A stretch of 64,000 nt of DNA from Roseococcus thiosulfatophilus (GTDB lineage: Bacteria > Pseudomonadota > Alphaproteobacteria > Acetobacterales > Acetobacteraceae). Numbering within the stretch: position 1 is the first letter of the stretch; each line of letters opens with the position of its first letter. A program made the translations under genes and the position numbers. The notes under the pieces are model-generated. The model made no database searches and was not told the origin of the DNA. It saw only the letters and a list, made by a program, of their open reading frames with translations. Positions 17,864-25,125 of this stretch are shown piece after piece. The stretch spans positions 41,615 through 105,614 of the forward strand of contig NZ_JAFFQY010000006.1 of assembly GCF_017311575.1 (NCBI RefSeq). Reading direction: 5' to 3'.

Positions 17864-19040
17864 GGAACGCGCACGCACCCCTGCCCGGCGCGAGGCGCCG
17901 GCCCCGCCCGCGCCCGCGGCGCCACCGCCGCTCGCCGTGCCCTCCCTGGGGCGTGCCCGGCCACGCGGCGGCACGCGCTGGTGGCTGCTCGCGGCGCTGG
18001 CGGGCTTCATGGCCTACGCCGCCTACCTCTTCCTCTGGGCCTCCGATGTCTATGTCAGCGAGGTCCGCTTCGCCGTCCGCCAGGCCGACCAGCCGCGGGT
18101 GCAGGGGGCCATGCCGATGATGGGCACGCCCATGCTCGCCACCGTCACCGAAAGCAACGCCGTGGTGCAGTTCCTCCGCAGCCATGACGCCTTGCAGGCG
18201 CTGGAGGCGCGGCTCGACCTGCGGCGGATGTTCGGCGCGCCCTCGATTGATCCGCTGGCGCGGCTGCCCGCCGATGCCTCGCCCGAGCGGTTGCGGCGCT
18301 ACCTCTCCAGCCAGCTCCGCCCGTATTTCGACCACACCAACGGCATCGTGGCGGTGGAGGCGCGCGCCTTCTCGGCCGAGGACGCGCTGGCGCTGGCCCA
18401 GGCCACCCGCGCCCTTGCCGAAGAATTGGTGAACCGCATGTCGCTCGCCGCCCGGCGCGGCCTGTTGGACGCGGTGGAGGCGGAGGTGGCAGATGCCGAA
18501 AACCGCCTCGCCCGCGCCCGGGACGAGTTGCGCCGCTTCCGCGAGGCCAACGAAATCCTGGACCCCCGCCGCACCGCCGAGGCGAGCGACGAGCTGCGCG
18601 CCCGGCTGGAGGCCGAGATCGCGCAGGAACGCGCGCGCCTCACGCAGATGCGCCGCTTCACCGCCGACAACGCGCCGGCCATCGTGCAATTGCGGCAGCG
18701 CATCGCGGCGCTGGAGGGGCAGTTGCGCGAGATCGCGCAGCGCGCCACCGGCCAGAACGCCGAAGCGCTGGTCGGCGCCCTGCGCGGCTATGAGACGTTG
18801 GAGACCGAGGCCATGCTCGCGCTGCGGTCCTATGAGGCGCTGCTGGGCTCGCTCGAACGCGCGCGCAGCGATGCGAGCCGCCAGCAGCTCTATCTGGCCG
18901 AGGTCGTGCGCCCCACCCTGCCCCGCTCCGCCGCCCATCCGCGCCGGCTGGAGCATCTGGGCACGGCGGCCGCGCTCGCCTTGCTGGGCGCGCTGCTCGG
19001 CCTGCTGCTGGCCCGCACCGTGCGCGACCACATGCATTGA
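17856..19040 (+). CDS. kpsE: capsule polysaccharide export inner-membrane protein, KpsE/CtrB type
   Basis: A 394-residue protein of the polysaccharide co-polymerase family. After a Pro/Ala/Arg-rich cytoplasmic N-terminus, a membrane segment lies at about residues 42-62 (WWLLAALAGFMAYAAYLFLWA). A periplasmic domain and a long coiled coil (about 200-270, with heptads of Ala/Leu/Arg/Glu) follow. PTLPRSAAHPRR precedes the second membrane segment at about 362-388. This layout links the ABC exporter to the outer-membrane channel. It overlaps kpsT by eight bases. No outer-membrane KpsD/Wza gene is in the window. Confidence 0.88.
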   Translation: MLEERARTPARREAPAPPAPAAPPPLAVPSLGRARPRGGTRWWLLAALAGFMAYAAYLFLWASDVYVSEVRFAVRQADQPRVQGAMPMMGTPMLATVTESNAVVQFLRSHDALQALEARLDLRRMFGAPSIDPLARLPADASPERLRRYLSSQLRPYFDHTNGIVAVEARAFSAEDALALAQATRALAEELVNRMSLAARRGLLDAVEAEVADAENRLARARDELRRFREANEILDPRRTAEASDELRARLEAEIAQERARLTQMRRFTADNAPAIVQLRQRIAALEGQLREIAQRATGQNAEALVGALRGYETLETEAMLALRSYEALLGSLERARSDASRQQLYLAEVVRPTLPRSAAHPRRLEHLGTAAALALLGALLGLLLARTVRDHMH

Positions 19041-19045
19041 CGCAC

Positions 19046-20914
19046 ATGGAACGTCACGGACCCGATTGGCTCGCCCTGTTCGGCGAGGCCGCGATGCACG
19101 CGGCGACGCTGGCCGACCTGGAAGTCCCGCCACGAGACATGCCCGGCTTCTGCGCGGCGGCGCGCGCGGCCCAGGCGCGGCTCGCCGCGGAAGGGGCCAC
19201 GGCGCTCGCCGAGGCGCTCGGGCCCGCCACGGCCCGCATCATGGCGACGGGCGACGGCGCTTCGGACGAGGCCGCGCTGGCCGACTGGATCGCGCTGGTG
19301 GCGGCGCACCGGCCCTTCCTGCCCGCGACGATCGCGGTCCAGGCCTATCCGCCCCTGGCCCGCGCCATCAGCCGCATCGCCATGGCCCTTGGCGAGGCCG
19401 AAGCGGCGCAGGGGTTGGCCGAATGCTTCGCCGCACTCGGACGGGCCCTGCCGACGCTGGCGCGCGCGCCCGAGATCATTCCCCACCTGGACCACATCGC
19501 GAGCCATGGCGGGCCCACCCGCGAGGACATGCTGGAGGGCGCCATCCCGGCCGCGCCCGCGCTCGCCGTCGCCACCAGCCTGAGCCATGTGGCCACCCTG
19601 CTGGAAATTGGCCGCCCTGACGCGCCCGGAATCGGCCCGGAGGGCGAGGCCGGACTGCAGCCGGGCGGTTTCCAGGCCGCATCGGGGCTGCCGAGCCCGC
19701 GCTGGCAGCGGGTGCTGCACACCCACATCCAGAAATGCGCCGGGACGTCGCTGAACAATTGGCTCAACACGCTCGCCGGCGACCAGCGCGTCTGGGATGC
19801 GCGCATGCAAGGCAGCCTAGCCCGCACGCGCCTGGCCTTCCAGGGGGCGGCGGTGCTGCATGGCCACCGCAACCTCATGGCCCATGCCCCCCCGGGCACG
19901 CTGCGGATGACCGTGCTGCGCGAACCGGTGGCGCGGCTTGTCTCCCAGATCTCCGACTGGCGCCGGCTCGACGACATGGCCACGCGAACCTCGCCGGCCG
20001 ACCTGCGCGAGATGGTGGCCGACGCCCAGAGCCTGCCGCTGCTGGAGTTCCTGCAGCGCCACTGGCGCGGCCCCTATCGGTACTATCTGGACAATACGAT
20101 GACGCGGATGCTCGCCTCCAGCCGGCTCGACAAGGGCTTCTGCGAGGCGGCGGACCCCTCCCTTCTGCTGGGCGCCGCACTGGACTGCCTCGACCAGGAC
20201 GCGGAGGTGGTGGGCCTGACGGAGGAACTGGACCTCACGCGCAATGCCGTCGCCGAGCGGCTGGGCCTGCCGCCGATCCCGCATTTTCCCCGGCTGAACG
20301 ACAGCGCCTCCGCCCGCGTGATGTCGGCCGAGGGGAAAGCGGCCGCCGAGCACCTGGCGGCGCTGACCCGCTTCGACGCCAAGCTCTACGCCCGCGCGCG
20401 GGAATTGTTCGAGGCGCGCCACCGCGCCACCGCCGAGGCCTGGACGGACGAGGCCTTCGAAGCGCGCGACGCCGCCACCACCACCTCCCTGCTGCGCGGC
20501 GACTTCGACGGAGAGGCGGTGTGCTTCAGCGTGCGAGGCCCGCTGATCGGCCGCGGTTTCCACCCGCGCGATGGCGCGGGGACGCCCAGGCGCTCGCTCT
20601 GGTCGGGACCGGGGCCGGTCCTGACGCTCTACATGCCGGTGCCGCGGGGGCAGCCCATCGAGCTGCTGGTCTGGGTGCGCGGCTATGCCGACCCGGCGCA
20701 GCGCGGGCGCCTGGCGGTGCGGGTGGACGGCGCCCCCGCCCCGCACCTCTTCGAACCGCTGCGCGGCCATGCCGAGCGGCTGGTCATCCCGCACCGGCCC
20801 GCGCGCGCCTTCGTGCGACTGGAGCTCGACACGGGCGAGGCCATGGCGCACCCGCCGCATGACCCGCGCCCGCGCGGCATCGCCTTGGACACCTACGGGT
20901 GGCGCCCGGCCTGA
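19046..20914 (+). CDS. sulfotransferase family protein, multidomain
   Basis: A 622-residue protein. Residues about 225-480 form a sulfotransferase: HIQKCAGTSLNNW is the 5'-phosphosulfate loop that binds PAPS, and RMTVLREPVARLVSQI near 291 is the 3'-phosphate site. The first 200 residues are helical and unrecognised. The last 140 look like a beta-sandwich (PLIGRGFHPRDG, LTLYMPVPRG, GRLAVRVDG), similar to accessory domains at the ends of glycan-modifying enzymes in related bacteria. The ATG at 19046 is preferred to the TTG at 19037. Its position after kpsE implies that the exported glycan is sulfated. No PAPS synthesis genes are in the window. Confidence 0.82.
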   Translation: MERHGPDWLALFGEAAMHAATLADLEVPPRDMPGFCAAARAAQARLAAEGATALAEALGPATARIMATGDGASDEAALADWIALVAAHRPFLPATIAVQAYPPLARAISRIAMALGEAEAAQGLAECFAALGRALPTLARAPEIIPHLDHIASHGGPTREDMLEGAIPAAPALAVATSLSHVATLLEIGRPDAPGIGPEGEAGLQPGGFQAASGLPSPRWQRVLHTHIQKCAGTSLNNWLNTLAGDQRVWDARMQGSLARTRLAFQGAAVLHGHRNLMAHAPPGTLRMTVLREPVARLVSQISDWRRLDDMATRTSPADLREMVADAQSLPLLEFLQRHWRGPYRYYLDNTMTRMLASSRLDKGFCEAADPSLLLGAALDCLDQDAEVVGLTEELDLTRNAVAERLGLPPIPHFPRLNDSASARVMSAEGKAAAEHLAALTRFDAKLYARARELFEARHRATAEAWTDEAFEARDAATTTSLLRGDFDGEAVCFSVRGPLIGRGFHPRDGAGTPRRSLWSGPGPVLTLYMPVPRGQPIELLVWVRGYADPAQRGRLAVRVDGAPAPHLFEPLRGHAERLVIPHRPARAFVRLELDTGEAMAHPPHDPRPRGIALDTYGWRPA

Positions 20915-20920
20915 GCGCCC

Positions 20921-21250
20921 TCAGCCCGCGGGGGCCGTGGCGCCGATGGTCTGAAGCACCTCGAACCCCTCGAACTGCGGCGGGCCGATGGTGGTGGGCT
21001 TGGAGCCACCCGCGCCGGCATGGGCGCGGCGGAACTGCTCGGAGCGCGTCCAGCCCTCGAAGGCCTCGCGCGATGCCCAGAGCGTGAAGGAGGAATAGAG
21101 CACATGGTCCTCCGCCGCCGGGCCGCGCAGCAGGTGGAAGGTCATGAAACCGTCCACCTCGTGCAGGTGGCTCTCACGGTTGAGCCACATGGCCTCGAAC
21201 TCGGCGGTCGTGGCCGGGATCACCCGGAAGCGGTTGCAGGCGACATACAT
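20921..21250 (-). CDS. IsdG-like heme-degrading monooxygenase (ABM domain)
   Basis: A 109-residue single-domain protein of the antibiotic biosynthesis monooxygenase fold. Counting from the ATG at 21250, Asn6 (ACNRF), Trp67 (EGWTRS) and His77 (RRAHAG) fall exactly where the IsdG/IsdI heme oxygenases have their catalytic Asn, Trp and His. VDGFMTFHLLRG and LWASREAFEGW also match this group. It should bind heme and open the porphyrin ring to release iron in the cytoplasm. A GTG six bases upstream is an alternative start; GAGGAGAG serves either. It is the last gene of a three-gene operon whose upstream region has a Fur-box-like site. Confidence 0.82.
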   Translation of the reverse strand: MYVACNRFRVIPATTAEFEAMWLNRESHLHEVDGFMTFHLLRGPAAEDHVLYSSFTLWASREAFEGWTRSEQFRRAHAGAGGSKPTTIGPPQFEGFEVLQTIGATAPAG

Positions 21251-21263
21251 GGTCACTCTCTCC

Positions 21264-22223
21264 TCAGGTCAGGCCACGCAGGAAAGCGGCGATGGCGGGG
21301 ATGAGGCCTTGGGCCAAGGGCGCCGCGGCGTCATTGTAGAGGGCGATCTGCCCGGCCGGGTCGGCCGGCGCGTCGCGCAAGACATGGTTCATCTGCGGCA
21401 GGATCAAGCTTCGCGCAGCGGGAAGCGCGCCCGCCAGGGCCCGTGCGTCCGCCTCGCGCACCTGGATGTCCCGTCCGCCCTGCACGATCAGCACCGGCAG
21501 TTGCACCCGCGCGAGCAGGCCGGGCGGGTCGAGTGCCAGGGCGGCGCGCATGTAGGGCTGGACGGAGGGCCGGAACAGCGGCGCGAGCACGGGGGGGACC
21601 TCGGCCACGCTCTCGCCCGCCTCCAGCCGGGCGAGGATGTCGAGGGCCATGGGCAGGGTGTCCGCGGGCAGCAGGGGTGCGAGCTGTTCGCGCAGGATCA
21701 CGCCCAGCCTGCGCCCCGGTGTCGCCAGGAGCACCAGGCCGCGCATGGCCTCGGGTGCGGGGGGCTGGGCCAGCAGCGCGCCGATCAGCCCGCCCTCGCT
21801 ATGCCCGATGACCGAGACGCCCTCTACGCGCGGATGCGCGGCGAGCCGCGCAAGCCAGAGGCCTGCATCCCGCGCATAGATGTCGGGCGTGAGCGCGGCC
21901 TCATCCGGACCGGCGGCGGCGCTCTCGCCCACGCCGCGCTTGTCCACGCGCAGCGTCGCGATGCCCTGGACGGCGAGATCCTCGGCCAGGCGCCGCAGCG
22001 CCGCGTGGCGCATCTGGGGTGCGTCGCCATCCCGTTCGCTGGGGCCAGAGCCGGCCAGCAGCAGCGCGGCCGGCACCCGAGCCTCGCCCGCCGGCAGCAG
22101 AAGGGTGCCGTGGAGGGCACCCCCAGGCGCCTCCAGCCGCCAGTCCTCGGCGGCGGCGGGGGCGGCCAGGGCCACTCCGAAGGCCGGCAGGGCCCGTCGC
22201 GAAATCCGGAACCTCATTCCCAT
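21264..22223 (-). CDS. alpha/beta hydrolase, probably exported
   Basis: A 319-residue alpha/beta hydrolase. The N-terminus has twin arginines before a hydrophobic core ending AAPAAAE, which suggests a Sec or Tat signal peptide. The nucleophile elbow is GHSEGG (Ser near residue 141), TLRVDKRGVGESAAAG holds the strand and oxyanion region, and the catalytic His is probably in QMNHVL near residue 280. It looks like the YqhD/EstA-like dienelactone-hydrolase group acting on esters. The start at 22223 overlaps the nitroreductase gene by ten bases; an ATG at 22217 would make an ATGA overlap. A role in iron or heme handling is possible only by operon association. Confidence 0.8.
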   Translation of the reverse strand: MGMRFRISRRALPAFGVALAAPAAAEDWRLEAPGGALHGTLLLPAGEARVPAALLLAGSGPSERDGDAPQMRHAALRRLAEDLAVQGIATLRVDKRGVGESAAAGPDEAALTPDIYARDAGLWLARLAAHPRVEGVSVIGHSEGGLIGALLAQPPAPEAMRGLVLLATPGRRLGVILREQLAPLLPADTLPMALDILARLEAGESVAEVPPVLAPLFRPSVQPYMRAALALDPPGLLARVQLPVLIVQGGRDIQVREADARALAGALPAARSLILPQMNHVLRDAPADPAGQIALYNDAAAPLAQGLIPAIAAFLRGLT

Positions 22224-22798
22224 GCCGACCAGAACGCGGAGGGGTCCGGGCGCGGCACGGGCGCGACGGGGCCCGCCGGCGTGCCGGCATAGATCCAGCC
22301 CAGCAGCAGGTCCGCCTCACCGAGACCCAGGGCGCGCTTGACCACCGGGTCCTCCAGCGCGCCGGAGGAGAGCCAGATGGCGCCATAGCCCTGGGCGTGC
22401 AGCGCGTTCATCACGTTCATGACGCCGGCCGCCGCCGTCGCCTCCTGCTCCCACACCGGGATGCGGTGGTTGTGCCGCAGCGCGGCCCCCGCCGCGATGA
22501 CCAGCGGCGCGCGCAGCGGCTTGCGTGCTTCCAGTTCCAGCCGCTCGGGCGGGGTTTCGGGGATGCGGCGGGCCAGTGAGTCCGCCAGCATGTGGCCCCA
22601 GCGCGCCCTTGCCTCCCCCGCGATCATGCGGAAGCGCCAGGGGCGCAGCCCGCCATGGTCGGGCGCGCGCAAGGCCGCCGCCACCGACAATTCCAGCGCG
22701 GCCGCATCGGGCGCGGGGGGGCGGAGCTGCGAGGGCGAGATGGAGGCCCGGCCCAGCAGCATGGCCAACGCGGTGTTGGGGGGGTTGTGGTCAGGCAT
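22214..22798 (-). CDS. nitroreductase family protein (YdjA-like)
   Basis: A 194-residue FMN-dependent oxidoreductase of the small YdjA-like branch. PDHGGLRPWRF near residue 45 is the FMN-binding Arg/Pro segment, and EATAAAGVMNVMNALHAQGYGAIWLSS near 125 is the second flavin and dimer segment. The ATG at 22798 has GGAG six bases upstream. It is the first gene of a minus-strand operon with the hydrolase and the heme monooxygenase. The Fur-box-like site lies 28-50 bases upstream. It could supply electrons to heme degradation, since IsdG-like enzymes need a reductant, but that link is inference. Confidence 0.85.
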   Translation of the reverse strand: MPDHNPPNTALAMLLGRASISPSQLRPPAPDAAALELSVAAALRAPDHGGLRPWRFRMIAGEARARWGHMLADSLARRIPETPPERLELEARKPLRAPLVIAAGAALRHNHRIPVWEQEATAAAGVMNVMNALHAQGYGAIWLSSGALEDPVVKRALGLGEADLLLGWIYAGTPAGPVAPVPRPDPSAFWSAWE

Positions 22799-22825
22799 GG
22801 GGGCTCCGGGCTGGATTGAATGTAA

Positions 22826-22848
22826 TTGCGACGCATTCTCATTTAGCA
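22826..22848. promoter_or_regulatory. Fur-box-like operator between divergent genes
   Basis: The 23-base segment begins TTGCGA and contains CATTCTCATTTAGCA. It resembles the classical iron box, TTGCGAATGATTCTCATTTGC, with changes in the central bases and near the end. It sits in an A+T-richer 94-base gap, 28 bases from the nitroreductase ATG (left) and 45 bases from the ATG at 22893 (right). The gene content on the left includes an IsdG-like heme oxygenase. Regulation of both directions by Fur is inferred. Confidence 0.55.
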
Positions 22849-22892
22849 TAGCCTCCGCGCGCTCCGAAAGAGATAGCTTGAAGGAAGGCCCC

Positions 22893-23366
22893 ATGTCCCC
22901 GACCCCTCCCTGCCCGGACGGCCATCCCGGCACCGACCAGCCCGTGAACGCGCTGGACGTCCCCGCCCTGCTGGTGGTGGGCGCGATGCGCGCCTGGGTG
23001 GCGCCCCTGGTCAAGCCCGGCCAGGAGCACCCGAACTGGCGCGAGATCCTGCGCCTGGCCGGCGTGCCCGGCGAAGGCGCGCAGGGCTTCAACCGGCTGA
23101 TGGAGGTGGTGGCCGGCCATGCCCGGCGCCTGATCGAGGTGCGTTGCTGCCATTGCCCCGCCCTTGGCGAGGATGAGGTGCATATGCTCTCCCTCATGGG
23201 CGCCTTGCAGCAGGGCGATGCCTTCATGCCGGTGCGGATTCTCACGGACTGGCTGCCGGCAGGCCAGGTGACGCCTGCGCTGGCCAGCGCGCAACGCTTC
23301 GCCGCCATCCTGGCCGCGCAGGGGCTGCGCCTGCCCGGCCCCGCGCGACCGGCCCTGATGCACTGA
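22893..23366 (+). CDS. small protein of unknown function with a CCHCP motif
   Basis: A 157-residue soluble protein that I do not recognise. The middle has VRCCHCPALGEDEVHMLSLMGALQQGD, with three cysteines and a histidine close together that could bind metal or an Fe-S cluster. The C-terminus is helical (TPALASAQRFAAILAAQGLRLP). No signal peptide or membrane segment is visible. The ATG at 22893 has a very good ribosome-binding site (AAGGAAGG). It is divergent from the nitroreductase/heme monooxygenase operon and shares its Fur-box-like region, so a function in iron homeostasis is plausible. Confidence 0.78.
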   Translation: MSPTPPCPDGHPGTDQPVNALDVPALLVVGAMRAWVAPLVKPGQEHPNWREILRLAGVPGEGAQGFNRLMEVVAGHARRLIEVRCCHCPALGEDEVHMLSLMGALQQGDAFMPVRILTDWLPAGQVTPALASAQRFAAILAAQGLRLPGPARPALMH

Positions 23367-23393
23367 CGGGCCGGGGCTGGCGCGCCCCGCCCG
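23367..23393 (+). terminator. G+C-rich hairpin after the CCHCP protein gene
   Basis: CGGGC-CGGGGC and GCCCCG-CCCG form a 10-bp stem with one bulged base and a TGGCGC loop just after the stop codon. No T-run follows, so termination would be weak or factor-dependent. Confidence 0.4.
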
Positions 23394-23435
23394 CCCATGG
23401 CTGGATGGCAACCTCAAGAAATCAGGAGGATGCCC

Positions 23436-24182
23436 ATGTCCGCGACGCGCAAGACCGCCCTCGTCACCGGCGCCGGCCGCAACATCGGCCGCGCCGTGGC
23501 GCTGGGCCTGGCGCAGGATGGCTTCGACGTGGTCATCAACGGCTCGCGCGACCGCGCGGCCTGCGAGGCGGTGGCCGAAGCGGCCCGCGCGCATGGCGTG
23601 CGCGCCCAGGTCGTGATGGGCGATGTGGGCAGCGCCCCGGAATGCGCCCGCATCGCGCAGGAGGCGATGGCGCTCTCGCGCGGGGTGGATGTGCTGGTGA
23701 ACAACGCCGCCCTGCGCCCCGCCAAGCCCTTCCTGGAGATGGGCGAGGAGGAGTGGCGCCGGGTCATCGCCGTGGACATGGATGCGGCGGTGTGGCTCTC
23801 GCGCGCCTGCCTGCCGGGCATGCTGGAACGCGGCTGGGGGCGGATCGTGAACTTCACCGGGATGAATGCCATCCATGGCTATGCCGGGCGGGCGCCCGTC
23901 TCGGTGGCCAAGCATGGGGTCTGGGGGCTGACGAAGGCGCTGGCGAAGGAATTCGGGCCGCGGGGCGTCACGGTGAACGCCATCTCCCCTGGCCCGATCG
24001 CGGCCGATGACCCGGCCACGGGCGAGGGCGCGGCCTACCGCGCCGCGGCCGTGGCGAAGGTGCCGGTGGGCCGGGAGGGCACGCCCGTCGAGGTCGCCGC
24101 GGTGCTGCGCCTGCTGGTGGCGCCGGGCGGCGCCTATGTGAACGGGCAGATGCTGCAGGTGAACGGCGGCGCGCAAACCTGA
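23436..24182 (+). CDS. short-chain dehydrogenase/reductase-fold protein lacking the catalytic Ser and Tyr
   Basis: A 248-residue SDR-fold protein. The cofactor motif TGAGRNIG (residues 11-18) and NNAA (89-92) are present, and the C-terminal GQMLQVNGG is typical. In the active-site region, GRIVNFTGMNA...APVSVAKHG, the usual serine is Gly142 and the YxxxK tyrosine is Val155, while Lys159 remains. A normal hydride transfer is therefore unlikely, unless another residue substitutes. The ATG at 23436 follows AGGAGG by six bases; the ATG at 23430 is too close. The gene has neighbours of unrelated function on either side, so no pathway is suggested. Confidence 0.88.
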   Translation: MSATRKTALVTGAGRNIGRAVALGLAQDGFDVVINGSRDRAACEAVAEAARAHGVRAQVVMGDVGSAPECARIAQEAMALSRGVDVLVNNAALRPAKPFLEMGEEEWRRVIAVDMDAAVWLSRACLPGMLERGWGRIVNFTGMNAIHGYAGRAPVSVAKHGVWGLTKALAKEFGPRGVTVNAISPGPIAADDPATGEGAAYRAAAVAKVPVGREGTPVEVAAVLRLLVAPGGAYVNGQMLQVNGGAQT

Positions 24183-24195
24183 AGGGTTCGCGCCC

Positions 24196-25125
24196 TCAGG
24201 CCCGGATGTAGAAGGCCTCGATCTCGTTCCCCAGCTCGGCCGTGCGCATGATCATGTCCGTCAGGTATTCATGCAGCCCGGCCGAGAGGATTTCCTCGAT
24301 CCGGCCGTAGCGCAGCCGCGCGTGCAGCTCGCCCGCCATGCGGTGGCATTCGCCCCGCCGGCCCGCCTGGCCGGCCGCGATGCGGTCCAGCACCTCCAGC
24401 ACGCGGCCATGGCAGGCCGTCAGGCTGCGCGGCAATTCGGGCCGCAGGATGAGCAGCTCGGCGATCTTGGCCGGCTCCAGCCGGTCCTTGTAGACCCAGT
24501 GGTAGGCGCGCAGCGCCGAGACGGATTGCAGGATAGCCTGCCACTGCGCGTATTCCACCGTTGCCTGCTGCGCGGGGGCCAGCAGGTGGTGCTTCACGTC
24601 CAGCAGCCGCGCCGTGTTGTCCGCGCGTTCCAGCGCGGTGCCGAGCTGCACGAAAAGCCAGGGCTCGCCGCGCAGCATGGTGTCCTGCGCGGCACCGTTG
24701 AACAGCAGCACGCGCTCGCGCACCCATTCGAGGAAGCCGGGCAGCCGCTCGCCCTGGAATTCGGCGTGGCGCAGCGCGTTCCAGCTGTCGTTCAGCGCGC
24801 CCCACATGTCCACCGTCAGCGCCGTGCGCACGCTGCGCGCATTGTGCCGGGCGGCGGCGAAGCAGGAGATGATGCCGGTGGGGTTGTCCGGATCGCGCAC
24901 CAGGAAGTCCACGACGTTTTCCTGGCTGGCTTCCTCATGCTTGGCGAAGAAGGCGGGTTCGCAGCCCGTCGCGATCAGCAGGGAGCGCCATTCATCGCCC
25001 TCCGCGCCGAGCTGCGCGGAAAGCCCCGCCATACGTAGGGCCACGGACAGGCCGCGCGCCACATTGGCCGCGCGCTCCGTGTAGCGACCGAGCCAGAAGA
25101 GACTGTCGGCGGAACGGCTCAGCAT
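24196..25125 (-). CDS. alpha-E domain-containing protein (DUF403)
   Basis: A 309-residue all-helical protein of the alpha-E family. It begins MLSRSADSLFWLGRYTERAANVARGL, the strongest signature of the family, and contains DNTARLLDVKHHLL near residue 166 and ELRYGRIEEI-like sequence near the end. Family members occur with a circularly permuted ATP-grasp enzyme, and the two are proposed to make peptide-like bonds on small substrates, sometimes alongside transglutaminase-like and proteasome-like proteins. Here it overlaps its ATP-grasp partner by seven bases; the other partners are not in the window. Confidence 0.9.
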   Translation of the reverse strand: MLSRSADSLFWLGRYTERAANVARGLSVALRMAGLSAQLGAEGDEWRSLLIATGCEPAFFAKHEEASQENVVDFLVRDPDNPTGIISCFAAARHNARSVRTALTVDMWGALNDSWNALRHAEFQGERLPGFLEWVRERVLLFNGAAQDTMLRGEPWLFVQLGTALERADNTARLLDVKHHLLAPAQQATVEYAQWQAILQSVSALRAYHWVYKDRLEPAKIAELLILRPELPRSLTACHGRVLEVLDRIAAGQAGRRGECHRMAGELHARLRYGRIEEILSAGLHEYLTDMIMRTAELGNEIEAFYIRA

